Numbered from the stretch's first letter, positions 33,132 through 42,037 are shown. The stretch is 64,000 bases of DNA from Pseudonocardia oceani (GCF_019263585.2 NZ_JADQDF010000001.1:496001-560000); one strand, 5' to 3'. Notes: generated by a model from the letters alone, not told the origin. Numbers and translations are program-made.

Positions 33132-34622
33132 GTGCGACCGGCGCTCGGCCGGCCGGCCCGCCGGATGCTCACGGGACTGGCGCTGGCCGTCCTGGCCGGT
33201 GGTTGCTGGGCGCTCGGGGCGCAGCCCCGGGGGTGGTGGCCACTGCTCCCGGTCGGAGTGGCAGTGCTGACCGTCGCGCTGCACGGACAGGCGCTGCGGC
33301 GGCGCCTGATCGTCGGCGTCGTCACCGGACTCGTGTTCTACGGCAGCACGTTGGGCTGGTTGACCGACTTCGCGCTGGTCGGCTACGTCGGCATCACGGT
33401 CGTCGAGTCCCTCATGCTCGCCATGGCGGTCGGGCTCGTTCCGACAGCCGGGCACGGGCGATGGGCAGGCGGGTGGTGGGCGCTACCGGCAGGCCTGGCC
33501 GTGCTCGACGCGGCTCAGACCCGATTTCCGTTCAACGGGTTCCCCCTGCCTGCGCTGGTCCACTCACAGGTAGACGGGCCGTTCGCGTGGGCCGCACCCA
33601 TCGGCGGGTCGCTGCTCGTCACGGCAGCGGCCGCAGCGGCCGGGGTCGGGCTGGCCGCGATCGTCCTCACCGCCGGTCGCGCTCGCCTGACGGTCGTCGG
33701 GGCGGCGGTCCTGGTCGCCGGACTGCCGCCGCTCGTCGGAGCCGTGGTGCGCACGGAGCCCGCGGGCACGCTCGACACCGCGGTCGTGCAGGGAGGTGGC
33801 CCACGGGGACTGCGCGCGGTCTTCACCGACCCCCAGAACACCACCGACCGCCAGTTCGCCGTGGCCGAGCAGATCACCGGGACTCCCGATGTCGTCCTCC
33901 TCCCCGAGACCGTGATCAGCGTCGACGGGTCTGTCGCCGGGTCTGCGGGAGATGCGCGGGCCGCCGGGCTGGCCCGCTCCCTCGACGCAGCGGTCGTCGT
34001 CGGCGTCGTCGAGAGGCAGGGCCCCGGCTTCCGCAACGCCGCCGTCCTGTGGAGCCCGGACGGACGGATCAGCGGTCGCTACGAGAAGGAGCACCGCGTC
34101 CCGTTCGGCGAGTACCTCCCCGCCCGCGATCTGCTCGAGCGCCTCACCGACCTCACCGCGCTCGTTCCGCGTGATGCCATCCCCGGTCAGGGGATCGCGG
34201 TCCTGGAGTCGTCCTCCGGCACGCTCGGGGTGGTGATCTCCTACGAGGTCCTCTTCGCCGACCGGGTCCGGGAAGCAGTACTGGCCGGAGGGGAGGTGGT
34301 GCTGGTGCCCACGAACGCCGCGTCCTACGTCACCGAGGACGTACCGGCCATCGAGGTCGCCGGGGCACGGATGCGCGCACTCGAGTTCGGGCGCGCGGTC
34401 GTGCAGTCGGCCCCCACCGGCTACTCCGTGGTCGTCGATCCTGACGGCACGGTGGTCAGCCGGAGCCCGCTGGGAGATGCCGCCCTGCTGCGAGAGACCG
34501 TGCCGCTGCGGACCGGACTCACGCCGTACGCGCACACCGGGGACGCTCCGACCTTCGGTCTCGCGGTGCTCGCCCTGCTCATCGGGCCGCTCCGGCTCCG
34601 GATCGGGCGGGCCGTCCGGTGA
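33132..34622 (+). CDS. Apolipoprotein N-acyltransferase homologue with Ser at the catalytic Cys position
   Basis: The 496-residue protein has six N-terminal helices and a nitrilase-fold domain with E259 (LLPETVIS) and K319 (YEKEHRVPFGEY). The third triad residue, aligned with C415 of the copy at 20234, is Ser370 (VVISYEVLF). It may be inactive, altered, or structural. GTG 33132 is the first usual start, but a strong AAGGAG (33072-33077) lies six bases before an in-frame ATA at 33084, suggesting either a rare ATA start or a mutated ATG 16 codons upstream. The next gene overlaps its stop. Confidence 0.8.
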   Translation: MRPALGRPARRMLTGLALAVLAGGCWALGAQPRGWWPLLPVGVAVLTVALHGQALRRRLIVGVVTGLVFYGSTLGWLTDFALVGYVGITVVESLMLAMAVGLVPTAGHGRWAGGWWALPAGLAVLDAAQTRFPFNGFPLPALVHSQVDGPFAWAAPIGGSLLVTAAAAAAGVGLAAIVLTAGRARLTVVGAAVLVAGLPPLVGAVVRTEPAGTLDTAVVQGGGPRGLRAVFTDPQNTTDRQFAVAEQITGTPDVVLLPETVISVDGSVAGSAGDARAAGLARSLDAAVVVGVVERQGPGFRNAAVLWSPDGRISGRYEKEHRVPFGEYLPARDLLERLTDLTALVPRDAIPGQGIAVLESSSGTLGVVISYEVLFADRVREAVLAGGEVVLVPTNAASYVTEDVPAIEVAGARMRALEFGRAVVQSAPTGYSVVVDPDGTVVSRSPLGDAALLRETVPLRTGLTPYAHTGDAPTFGLAVLALLIGPLRLRIGRAVR

Positions 34623-35191
34623 CCGAACCGCCCGAGCGAGGAGGCGGCCGCTGGTCACGACTGAGCGGACCGCTCGTAATGCTGCTGGCCGCGGCCTCCT
34701 TCGGCTCCGTCGCCGTGACAGCGCTGGTCCCCTCCTCCGCCGAGCGCGACCTCGCGGCCTTCGCCCCGACAGCCGACATCCCCGACCCGTCGACGACCAT
34801 CCCCGGAGTCGCGATCGTCGCCGGTCGACCGTTCGTCGAGGACGTGTCGACGACCACTCCCATCCAGTGCGACGGCGTCGCCTACCCTCAGCCGGTTCCC
34901 GACGCCGTGGCCGCGCACGCGCTCGCCCACGGCGCGGTCTCGATCACCTACGACCCCGCTCGCACCTCTCCCCGCACCATCGCGGCGTTGACGGACCGCG
35001 TCACCGGCAGCCCCTACCTCCTGCTCTCGCCCGCACCCGGGCTGCCCACGGCGGTGTCTCTCGAGGCCTGGGAACGGCAGCTCGCGCTCGACACGCCCGA
35101 CGATCCCCGGTTCGAGCAGTTCATCCGAGCGCTGGCCGAGAACCCGAACCTCGCTCCCGAGGCCGGCGGCGAATGCGAAGCGGAGGGTTGA
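34619..35191 (+). CDS. DUF3105-like exported membrane protein
   Basis: The 190-residue protein has one N-terminal helix (LVMLLAAASFGSVAVTALV) and an extracytoplasmic domain with CDGVAYPQPVPD and AHALAHGAVSITYDP, close to the HaLEHG pattern of DUF3105. The family has no known function, though His-rich motifs suggest metal binding. GTG 34619 overlaps the lnt stop, so they are co-translated. Confidence 0.7.
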   Translation: MTEPPERGGGRWSRLSGPLVMLLAAASFGSVAVTALVPSSAERDLAAFAPTADIPDPSTTIPGVAIVAGRPFVEDVSTTTPIQCDGVAYPQPVPDAVAAHALAHGAVSITYDPARTSPRTIAALTDRVTGSPYLLLSPAPGLPTAVSLEAWERQLALDTPDDPRFEQFIRALAENPNLAPEAGGECEAEG

Positions 35192-35282
35192 GTGAGCGGC
35201 TTCGCCGCCTGGTAGGCGCGACGATGTAGCAGAGTGAGACGTGGCTAACCCTCGGGTGCGGTTTCGGCTATCGTCCTGCTTC

Positions 35283-35984
35283 GTGAAGCCTTCCGGGCGC
35301 GCTCCGCAGCACCATCCGTGCTGCTCCAGGCCTCACACCGCCGCTGTCGACGACTACCTCAAGGCGATATTCGACCTCTGCGCTGGAGGCGGATCGGCCA
35401 CGACCACCTCGATCGCCGCGCTCGTGGGCGTCGCCGCACCGTCGGTCTCGGCCATGCTCGCCCGCTTGGCCGACGACGACCTGATCACGCGGCCGGGCCC
35501 TCACCGGGTCGAGCTCACGGACCACGGCAGACGGCACGCTCTCGCCGTGGTGCGCCGCCTCCGCATCGTGGAGGAGTTCCTCGTCCGCGCCCTGGACGTG
35601 CCATGGCACGAGGTCCGCCCGGAGGCCGAACAGCTAAGCCGAGCCGTGAGCGAGCGCCTGCTCGAGCGGATCGACGCCCACCTCGGACACCCGACGCACG
35701 ACCCGCACGGCGACCCGATCCCACCCGCGCACGGCGAGCACGACGAGGCCAGACCGCAAGCGCTGTCGCGCGCCCGACCCGGCACGCACGTCATCGTCAG
35801 CCGCGTCTCCGACCGGGACTGCGAGCTCCTGCTCTACCTGGGCCAGCTGGGCATCCGGCCGGGCGTCGTCCTGGACGTCCTGGAACAGGCACCCTTCGGC
35901 GGCCCGCTGTGGGTGGCGATCGACGGGCGCCGCGTCCCGCTCGGTCCGCAACTCACCGATCACGTCTTCGGAGGAACCACGTGA
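35283..35984 (+). CDS. DtxR/MntR-family metal-dependent repressor
   Basis: About 233 residues from GTG 35283. The order is helix-turn-helix (YLKAIFDLCAGGGSATTTSI, VAAPSVSAMLARLADDDLIT), metal-binding/dimer region (VEEFLVRALDVPWHEVRPEA, LGHPTHDPHGDPIP), and a C-terminal SH3-like FeoA domain. I prefer this GTG because TATCGT (35269-35274) is a -10 box eight bases upstream; an earlier GTG at 35241 is possible. Fe(II) or Mn(II) is the likely co-repressor. Its stop overlaps the multicopper-oxidase start, forming a regulator-oxidase-ZIP operon. Confidence 0.85.
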   Translation: MKPSGRAPQHHPCCSRPHTAAVDDYLKAIFDLCAGGGSATTTSIAALVGVAAPSVSAMLARLADDDLITRPGPHRVELTDHGRRHALAVVRRLRIVEEFLVRALDVPWHEVRPEAEQLSRAVSERLLERIDAHLGHPTHDPHGDPIPPAHGEHDEARPQALSRARPGTHVIVSRVSDRDCELLLYLGQLGIRPGVVLDVLEQAPFGGPLWVAIDGRRVPLGPQLTDHVFGGTT

Positions 35985-37024
35985 CGAGTCGACGCCGATT
36001 CCTCGCCGGCGCAGGTGGGGCCGCCCTGACCGCCCTCCCGCTGCACGCACCCGTGGCCGCCGCCGACGAACCGCCCGGCACCCCGATGGACGGACACGGT
36101 GCTGCGCACGCCGGTGGCGGCGGAGCGAACGGAGCGACGTTCCGCGGCGGCGCAGGCGTCGACCACGCCGCGAACGGGTTCGACCCGCGCACACTGCTGC
36201 GCGAGTTCGACTACGGCACGGTCACCGCGGAGAACGGCCGCACCGTCCGCAGCTGGGAGATCCACGCGCTGGATCGTGAGATCGAGGTGGCCCCGGGCGT
36301 GCGCTTCCCGGCGTGGACGTTCAACGGCAGCATCCCCGGACCGACGCTCCGCGCCACTGCCGGTGACCTGATGCGAGTGCGCTTCGTCAACGACTCCGAG
36401 CACCCCCACACCATGCACTTCCACGGCATCCACCCGGCCGACATGGACGGTGTACCGATGGTCGGACGCGGCATCATCTCGCCGGGCGAGGAGTTCACCT
36501 ACACCTTCGACGCCGAGCCGTTCGGCGTGCACCTCTACCACTGCCACGTCGGCCCGCTCGCCGAGCACATCGCCCGCGGCATGTACGGCACCTTCATCGT
36601 CGACCCGCCCGGCGGCCGGCCCGAGGCCGACGAGATGATCATGGTGCAGCACGGGTTCAACACGACGTTCGACGGCCTGGGCAACCAGCTCTACGCCGTC
36701 AACGGCATCCCGTTCGTCTACATGAACGACCCGATCCAGGTCCGCCGCGGGGGACTCGTACGGATCTACCTGGTCAACATCCTCGAGTACGACCCGATCA
36801 ACAGCTTCCACCTGCACGGCAACTTCTTCGACTACTACCCCACGGGTACCCGGCTGGAGCCCAGCGAGTTCACCGACACCGTCATCCAGGCCCAGGGGCA
36901 GCGCGGCATCTGCGAGATCCGCTTCCCCTACACCGGCAAGTACATGTTCCACGCGCACAAGACCGAGTTCGCCGACCTCGGCTGGATGGGCTTCTTCGAC
37001 GTCGTCGACGGCGAGACGACATGA
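35981..37024 (+). CDS. Tat-exported two-domain multicopper oxidase
   Basis: The 347-residue protein starts with a Tat signal (TSRRRFLAGAGGAALTALPL). The first cupredoxin domain has MHFHGIHPA and the type-1/type-3 cluster HLYHCHVGPLAEHIARGMYG; the second has FHLHGNFFDYY and MFHAHKTEFADLGWMG. This two-domain layout resembles nitrite reductase and two-domain laccases. It probably oxidises Cu(I), Mn(II) or Fe(II) outside the cell; with a DtxR regulator and a ZIP transporter, Fe or Mn is attractive (inference). GTG 35981 has GGAGG seven bases upstream. Confidence 0.9.
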   Translation: MTSRRRFLAGAGGAALTALPLHAPVAAADEPPGTPMDGHGAAHAGGGGANGATFRGGAGVDHAANGFDPRTLLREFDYGTVTAENGRTVRSWEIHALDREIEVAPGVRFPAWTFNGSIPGPTLRATAGDLMRVRFVNDSEHPHTMHFHGIHPADMDGVPMVGRGIISPGEEFTYTFDAEPFGVHLYHCHVGPLAEHIARGMYGTFIVDPPGGRPEADEMIMVQHGFNTTFDGLGNQLYAVNGIPFVYMNDPIQVRRGGLVRIYLVNILEYDPINSFHLHGNFFDYYPTGTRLEPSEFTDTVIQAQGQRGICEIRFPYTGKYMFHAHKTEFADLGWMGFFDVVDGETT

Positions 37025-38226
37025 GCTCCTCCGAGAACAGTCCGGACGACCGCGCCACCGGACGGGCACCGCTGTGGACACTGGTCTGCGGGGTCATCGC
37101 GATCATCGCCGCCGCGCTGACGGCCCTGGCCGTCTTCGGGGGACAGACCCTGCCCGAGCGCACGGGACCGCCGGTCGAGCAGCTGGCAGTCGAGCGCGCG
37201 GTGCTGAGCCAGGGCGTGATCGAAGTCGTGGTCCGCAACACCGGACCGGACCCGGTGCAGGTCGCGCAGGTGTTCGTCAACGACGCCTACGTCGACTTCA
37301 CCGGCCCGGCCGAACCGATCGGCAGGCTCGCCTCCCGGACACTCGCCCTGGACTACCCGTGGATCACCGGGCAGCCGTACACCGTCTCGATGCTGACATC
37401 GACCGGGCTGGTGATCGAGCACGTGATCCCGGCCGCCGTGGCGACCCCCGTCCCGCAGCCGGGGTTCTTCGGGCTCATGGCCCTGCTCGGCACCTACGTC
37501 GGCGTCATCCCGGTCCTGCTCGGCATGCTGGTGCTGCCGGTGCTGCGACGAACCGGCAGCGGGGTCGTACGGGTCCTGCTCGCCGTCACCGTCGGACTGC
37601 TCGCCTTCCTCGCCGTCGACGCCCTGCTGGAGGGCCTCGACCTGGCTGCGCTCTCGGGCGGCGCGTTCGGCGGACCGGCACTGGTACTGCTCGGCGCCGC
37701 GCTGGCCTTCCTGGCCCTCACCGCGATCGATCGCGCGGGTGCGAGTCGCGTACGCCGGGAGACCGGCACGCGCTCCGGGATGCGGCTCGCGCTGATGATC
37801 GCGGTCGGGATCGGCCTGCACAACCTGGGCGAGGGGCTCGCCATCGGCTCGGCCTACGCCGTCGGCGAGCTCGCGCTCGGCACCTCGCTCGTGGTCGGGT
37901 TCGCAGCGCACAACACCACCGAAGGCCTGGCGATCGTCGCCCCGCTCACGGACCGCCGCCCCTCGCTCGCCGCACTGGCCGGCTTGGGCGTGGTCGCGGG
38001 TGCACCCGCGATCATCGGTGCGGTCATCGGTGCCTCGGTCAACAACGCCGCGCTGACCGCCGTTCTCCTCGGCGTCGGGGTCGGCGCCATCGTGCAGGTG
38101 GTGGTCCAGATCGCTCCCGGTCTGCGCTCCCGCACCACGGGCAGCCTCCTCGACCCGGCCGTGATCGGCGGTCTCGGCGCCGGAGTACTGGTCATGTACC
38201 TGACCGGCCTGCTGGTCGCAGCCTGA
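37021..38226 (+). CDS. ZIP-family metal transporter with an N-terminal exported domain
   Basis: The 401-residue protein has an N-terminal helix, an extracytoplasmic beta-rich region (about residues 45-135), then seven to eight helices with the ZIP metal-path motifs GLHNLGEGLAIGSA and AHNTTEGLAIVAPL. ZIP proteins import divalent metals. ATG 37021 overlaps the oxidase stop (ATGA). The exported pre-domain is an unusual addition and could receive metal from the oxidase. Confidence 0.87.
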   Translation: MSSSENSPDDRATGRAPLWTLVCGVIAIIAAALTALAVFGGQTLPERTGPPVEQLAVERAVLSQGVIEVVVRNTGPDPVQVAQVFVNDAYVDFTGPAEPIGRLASRTLALDYPWITGQPYTVSMLTSTGLVIEHVIPAAVATPVPQPGFFGLMALLGTYVGVIPVLLGMLVLPVLRRTGSGVVRVLLAVTVGLLAFLAVDALLEGLDLAALSGGAFGGPALVLLGAALAFLALTAIDRAGASRVRRETGTRSGMRLALMIAVGIGLHNLGEGLAIGSAYAVGELALGTSLVVGFAAHNTTEGLAIVAPLTDRRPSLAALAGLGVVAGAPAIIGAVIGASVNNAALTAVLLGVGVGAIVQVVVQIAPGLRSRTTGSLLDPAVIGGLGAGVLVMYLTGLLVAA

Positions 38227-38268
38227 GGAGCGCCGAGTGCGCCCGGCCGTCGGAGCCCGCGACCTTCG

Positions 38269-39168
38269 TCAGATCGGCGTGTCGCTCTCCTCGTGGTGGG
38301 CCGGTTCGCACTGGACGGTGACGTGCGTGATGCCGTAGTCGTCGGCCAGCAGGGCCAGCACCCGGTCGAGGACGTCGTGGTAGTCGGCTCCGTCGGCCAC
38401 GACCACGTGCCCGGTGGCGTTCTCCAGGCCCGAGGTCAGCGTCCACACGTGCAGGTCGTGCACGTCCACGACGTCGGGCAGCTCGATGATGCGACGCCGG
38501 ACCTCGTCGACGTCCATACCGGGTGGCGCGACCTGCATGAGGATGCGCAGCGCCTGGGCGGTGAGCGTCCAGGTCCGCGGCAGGATGAACAGACCGATCG
38601 CGGCGCCGACGATCGGATCGGCGTACGGCCAGCCCGTCGTGTAGATCACGATCGCAGCCACGATCACTCCGGCCGAGCCGAGGAGGTCGCCCAGCACCTC
38701 CAGGTAGGCGCCGCGGAGGTTGATGCTCTCCTTCGACCCGGCGGCCAGCAGCCGGAAGCTGATCAGGTTCACGACCATGCCGATGACCGCGACCACCAGC
38801 AGCGGGACCCCGGGCACGTCCGGCGGATCGGAGAACCGCTGCACGGCTTCGTAGAGGACGTAGCCGGCGACACCGAACAGCAGCAGACCGTTGGCCAGGG
38901 CCGCGAGCACTTCCAGGCGGTAGGTGCCGTAGGTCCGCTGGGAGGTGGCAGGCCGTGACGCCAGGGTGATCGCTGCCAGCGCCATGCCCAGACCGAGCAC
39001 GTCGGTCCCCATGTGCGCGGCGTCCGACAGCAGCGCCAGCGATCCGAGCACCAGTCCGGCCACCAGCTCGACGACCATGTACCCGGCCGTGAGCCCGAAG
39101 GCGATCAACAGCGGGCGACGATGCCGACCGCCCGATGTCGCGATGCCGTGCCCGTGACCTTGCCCCAT
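38269..39168 (-). CDS. Cation diffusion facilitator (CzcD-like) efflux protein
   Basis: The 299-residue protein has six helices, a His-rich N-terminus (GQGHGHG), and the two HxxxD-type metal sites SDAAHMGTDVLGL and EVLGDLLGSAGV. A cytoplasmic C-terminal domain ends in HVTVQCEPAHHEE. It exports Zn, Cd or Co in exchange for protons. I chose ATG 39168 since GGAGG lies eight bases upstream; ATG 39195 lies inside the regulatory inverted repeat and has no such site. Confidence 0.92.
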   Translation of the reverse strand: MGQGHGHGIATSGGRHRRPLLIAFGLTAGYMVVELVAGLVLGSLALLSDAAHMGTDVLGLGMALAAITLASRPATSQRTYGTYRLEVLAALANGLLLFGVAGYVLYEAVQRFSDPPDVPGVPLLVVAVIGMVVNLISFRLLAAGSKESINLRGAYLEVLGDLLGSAGVIVAAIVIYTTGWPYADPIVGAAIGLFILPRTWTLTAQALRILMQVAPPGMDVDEVRRRIIELPDVVDVHDLHVWTLTSGLENATGHVVVADGADYHDVLDRVLALLADDYGITHVTVQCEPAHHEESDTPI

Positions 39169-39187
39169 ACCACTCGCCTCCGCGGGA

Positions 39188-39215
39188 CGTCTCATGCACG
39201 TTTGTGCATGAGACG
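39188..39215. promoter_or_regulatory. 12-bp-arm inverted repeat before the CDF gene
   Basis: CGTCTCATGCAC (39188-39199) and GTGCATGAGACG (39204-39215) are exact reverse complements around GTTT. On the minus strand TAGAGT (39222-39217) is a -10 box immediately upstream, so the repeat covers the transcription start. This is a classic repressor site, likely for a metal-sensing ArsR or TetR protein that is not encoded next to it. Confidence 0.8.
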
Positions 39216-39229
39216 CACTCTAGCAGGCG

Positions 39230-39742
39230 TTACGCGGGTGCGGGATCGTCGTGCACCTGGACTTCATCCCCCACTTGGAGGTGGTCGAAGAACGCCGAGG
39301 CCTCCTCGCGCGACAACCGCACGCAGCCTGCGGACTTGGTCTGCAGGTTGCCTTCGTGAAACGCGATGCCGCCGGGCGCGAAGAACACCGCGAACGGCAT
39401 CGGCCCGCCCGACTCGCCGCTGACGTGGTCCCTGTTCTTCCACTCGACCCGGAACCGTCCGGCGGGCGTGCGCGCCTCGCCGCCGGCTCCGATGCTGATC
39501 GGCACCGGCCCGCGGAGTACCTGCCCCTCCTCGAACAGCCACGCACGGAGCCCGACGAGGTCGACGCACGCCACTGCGGTCGCGCTGCACGGGGTGCCCG
39601 GCACCACCGGAGCGGCGGGTTCCCGGGCTGCGGCGACCCCTTCGACCAGCATCACGGCGGCGGTGGCGAGGGCCAGCACGACGACCACACCCCTGCGCAC
39701 GCTTCCCCGTACGCATCCGTCCGCGGTCCCACCCCTGCTCAT
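39230..39742 (-). CDS. Exported L,D-transpeptidase (YkuD fold)
   Basis: The 170-residue protein has a signal/anchor helix (RRGVVVVLALATAAVMLVEG) and the YkuD active site HEGNLQTKSAGCVRLS, with His and the catalytic Cys in SAGCVR. L,D-transpeptidases make 3-3 peptidoglycan cross-links. ATG 39742 is one of several starts; an in-frame GTG upstream would add a few residues. It sits near other cell-wall genes (M23 proteins, class A PBP). Confidence 0.85.
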   Translation of the reverse strand: MSRGGTADGCVRGSVRRGVVVVLALATAAVMLVEGVAAAREPAAPVVPGTPCSATAVACVDLVGLRAWLFEEGQVLRGPVPISIGAGGEARTPAGRFRVEWKNRDHVSGESGGPMPFAVFFAPGGIAFHEGNLQTKSAGCVRLSREEASAFFDHLQVGDEVQVHDDPAPA

Positions 39743-39822
39743 CCCGACCCTCTCGTCCGACACCACGTGCAACGCCACGACCCGCGTGAGGGCACGACAT
39801 TGAACCCGATCGTGTTCGCGAC

Positions 39823-39839
39823 CGTGACATGGTCACGGA
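39823..39839. promoter_or_regulatory. Short perfect inverted repeat before the lipoprotein gene at 39860
   Basis: CCGTGAC (39823-39829) and GTCACGG (39833-39839) flank ATG. It lies 20 bp before the lipoprotein start and may be a repressor site or hairpin. There is no second copy to support it. Confidence 0.35.
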
Positions 39840-39859
39840 ACGACGACGAAGGAGTGTCG

Positions 39860-40405
39860 ATGACGGATCAGAGAACGCGGCTGCTCGGGGCCGTCGCCGC
39901 CGGATGCCTGCTCGCACTCACGGCGTGTGGAGCTCCCGACGGAGCCGCGACGCCTGCGGATCCGCCGCCTGCACCCGCCGCCTCGTCCGGGCAGGCGCAC
40001 CCTGCCGGCCACGGGACGGACGACGACGCACGTCCGGTCCTCTACGCGGTGCAGAGCGGACCGCTCGGGATCGTGGTCACGGACGGTTCGGGACGCCTGA
40101 TGTACCGCTCGGCGGAGGACAGCACCGACCCGCCGGTGTCGAACTGCGCCGGCAGCTGCGCGGCGACGTGGATCCCCGTCGCCGCCGCGAGCGAAGGCCA
40201 GGAGCCCGACCTGCTGGGGGTGGACCCGGCCCTCGTCGGCGTGGTCCGGCGCGACGACGGCATGCGGCAGCTCACCCTCGCCGGCTGGCCCCTGTACCGC
40301 CATCGCGACGACACAGGGACCTTGGAGACGACCGGCCAGAACGGGGCGGACGCCACGTGGTTCGTGGTCACCTCGACCGGCGAGGCGGTGACGCCGCAGC
40401 CCTGA
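39860..40405 (+). CDS. COG4315-type lipoprotein
   Basis: The 181-residue product has a lipobox ALTACGAP (Cys about residue 23), a His-containing linker (GQAHPAGHGTDD), and the secreted-repeat pattern GRLMYRSAEDSTDPP, CAGSCAATWIPV and GWPLYRHRDDT of COG4315 lipoproteins. The role is unknown; Cys pairs and His suggest metal or heme contact. GGAG is five bases before ATG 39860. Confidence 0.82.
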   Translation: MTDQRTRLLGAVAAGCLLALTACGAPDGAATPADPPPAPAASSGQAHPAGHGTDDDARPVLYAVQSGPLGIVVTDGSGRLMYRSAEDSTDPPVSNCAGSCAATWIPVAAASEGQEPDLLGVDPALVGVVRRDDGMRQLTLAGWPLYRHRDDTGTLETTGQNGADATWFVVTSTGEAVTPQP

Positions 40406-40448
40406 GCCGGCACGCGGCCATCACACGCCGACGTCTATCGTCGGCCGC

Positions 40449-41129
40449 ATGGAGACCGGCACCGGGCAGGCCCGAGCCCGCGCCGGGGTCGCTCGGCGCA
40501 GCACGCGGGGCGCGACGCAGCGGCTGGTCGTGTTCCTGACCGTCCTACTGGCGGCCTCCGCATGTTCCTACTCGACCCCGACCGGCGATGCCCCCAGCCA
40601 GGCCGGTGACTTCACCTTCGTCGCCCCCGGCGGACAGACCCGGATCTTCTACGATCCTCCGGACCAGCGGGGCACGGTGCGCGGACTGTCGGGGGAGAGC
40701 CTCCTCGAGCCCGGTCGGACCATCGGCATCGACGACTTCCCCGGTCAGGTCGTGGTGCTCAACATCTGGGGCGCCTGGTGCGGCCCGTGTCGGGAGGAGA
40801 TGCCCGGACTGCAGCAGATCCACGAGCAGATGCGGCCGTCCGGCGTGACCCTGCTCGGCATCGACGTCCGCGACTCCGCAGACGCGGCGCGGGACTTCAT
40901 GGACGACCGCGACATCACCTACCCGTCGATCTTCGACAATCCCGGCCGCTCCCTGCTGGCGCTGAACGGTTTTCCCCGCAGCACCGTGCCGTCCACCATC
41001 GTGCTGGACCGGCAGCACCGGGTCGCCGCGGTGTTCCTCACCGCGGTGCGCGTCGCGGAGCTCCTTCCGGTCGTGCAGCGCGTCGCCGCCGAGCCCCCCG
41101 GTCCGCCAGAGACCGGGCAGCCATCGTGA
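40449..41129 (+). CDS. TlpA-like thioredoxin lipoprotein (intact)
   Basis: The 226-residue protein has a lipobox LAASACSY and a thioredoxin domain with NIWGAWCGPCREEMPGLQQI and the cis-Pro segment STVPSTIVLD. It is the intact homologue of the frameshifted gene at 18728. TATCGT (40436-40441) ends seven bases before ATG 40449, so the message is probably leaderless. It is translationally coupled to a ccdA copy that is broken, so its electron source may now be the ccdA at 19446. Confidence 0.9.
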   Translation: METGTGQARARAGVARRSTRGATQRLVVFLTVLLAASACSYSTPTGDAPSQAGDFTFVAPGGQTRIFYDPPDQRGTVRGLSGESLLEPGRTIGIDDFPGQVVVLNIWGAWCGPCREEMPGLQQIHEQMRPSGVTLLGIDVRDSADAARDFMDDRDITYPSIFDNPGRSLLALNGFPRSTVPSTIVLDRQHRVAAVFLTAVRVAELLPVVQRVAAEPPGPPETGQPS

Positions 41130-41920
41130 ACACGCTGACCGAGCTGGCGATCTCCGGTCCGCTGATCGTCGCGTTCGCTCTGGCTCTCGCCGCAGGAGCC
41201 CTGTCGTTCGCATCTCCATGCTGCCTGCCGCTGGTACCCGGCTACGTCGGCTACCTCGCCGGGCTCGTCGCTACGGACGGTCAGGCCACCTCAACCGTTC
41301 CTGCCGACGCCACCGCCGGTTCCCGATCCCCCGATCGGTGGAGGGTGGCTGGGGCGGCGTTGCTGTTCGTCGCCGGATTCACGGTCGTCTTCACCGGCGG
41401 CGTGCTGCTGGTGCTCGGTCTGTCCGACTGGCTCATCGGCAACGAGTTGCTGCTGCAGCGGTTGGGGGGCGTGGTCACCATCGTGATGGGACTCGTGTTC
41501 CTCGGCTTCGTTCCTACCCTGCAGCGTGACGTCAGGATCCACCGGCTACCCCGTGGAGGTCTCGCCGGCGCACCGGTCCTCGGTGCCGTGTACGGGCTGG
41601 GCTGAACCCCCTGCCTCGGGCCCACCCTGACTGGGGTCATCGCTCTGGCCACCGGCACCCAGGTCGGGCCGTCCACCGTGCGCGGGCTGGTGCTCGTCCT
41701 GGCCTACTGCGCGGGCCTCGGCGCGCCCTTCGTGCTCATCGCGCTGGGCACGCAGTGGGCGGTGCGCACCACGGTCTGGATGCGCCGCCACATCCGGGCG
41801 CTGCAGATCGTCGGCGGCGTGATGCTCTTGTCCCTCGGGGTCCTGCTGGTCACCGGCCTCTGGGGCTCCTTCATCGCGTGGATGCGCGGCCCCATCGCCG
41901 GGTACACGCTCCCCCTCTGA
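41126..41920 (+). pseudogene. ccdA: ccdA copy broken by TGG-to-TGA nonsense mutation
   Basis: The frame is colinear with the intact ccdA at 19446: SFASPCCLPLVPGYVGYL, then seven-helix core to YGLG. At 41603-41605 the conserved Trp (YGLGWTPCLG in the intact copy) is TGA. After it the same frame continues TPCLGPTLTGVIALATG to the normal end at 41920. The second redox Cys lies just past the stop. A late restart at ATG 41678 would lack both Cys. Whether readthrough occurs is unknown. Confidence 0.85.
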
Positions 41921-42037
41921 CGACCCCGGCCCGATCCCCCTGCTACCGTCCCGACGTTCGATCACAACACGGTCACGACGGACAGGCCGAGCTCCCCCCA
42001 GGCCCGCCGACTGATCGACGTCGAGAAGGACACCGTC

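Noticed and set aside
35241..35262. Possible DtxR-box half site near GTGGCTAACCC
   Set aside because: Only one half resembles the known DtxR/IdeR box; the other arm does not match.
41603..41605. TGA in ccdA as a selenocysteine codon
   Set aside because: The aligned residue is Trp, not Cys, and I see no convincing SECIS-like hairpin; a TGG-to-TGA mutation is simpler.
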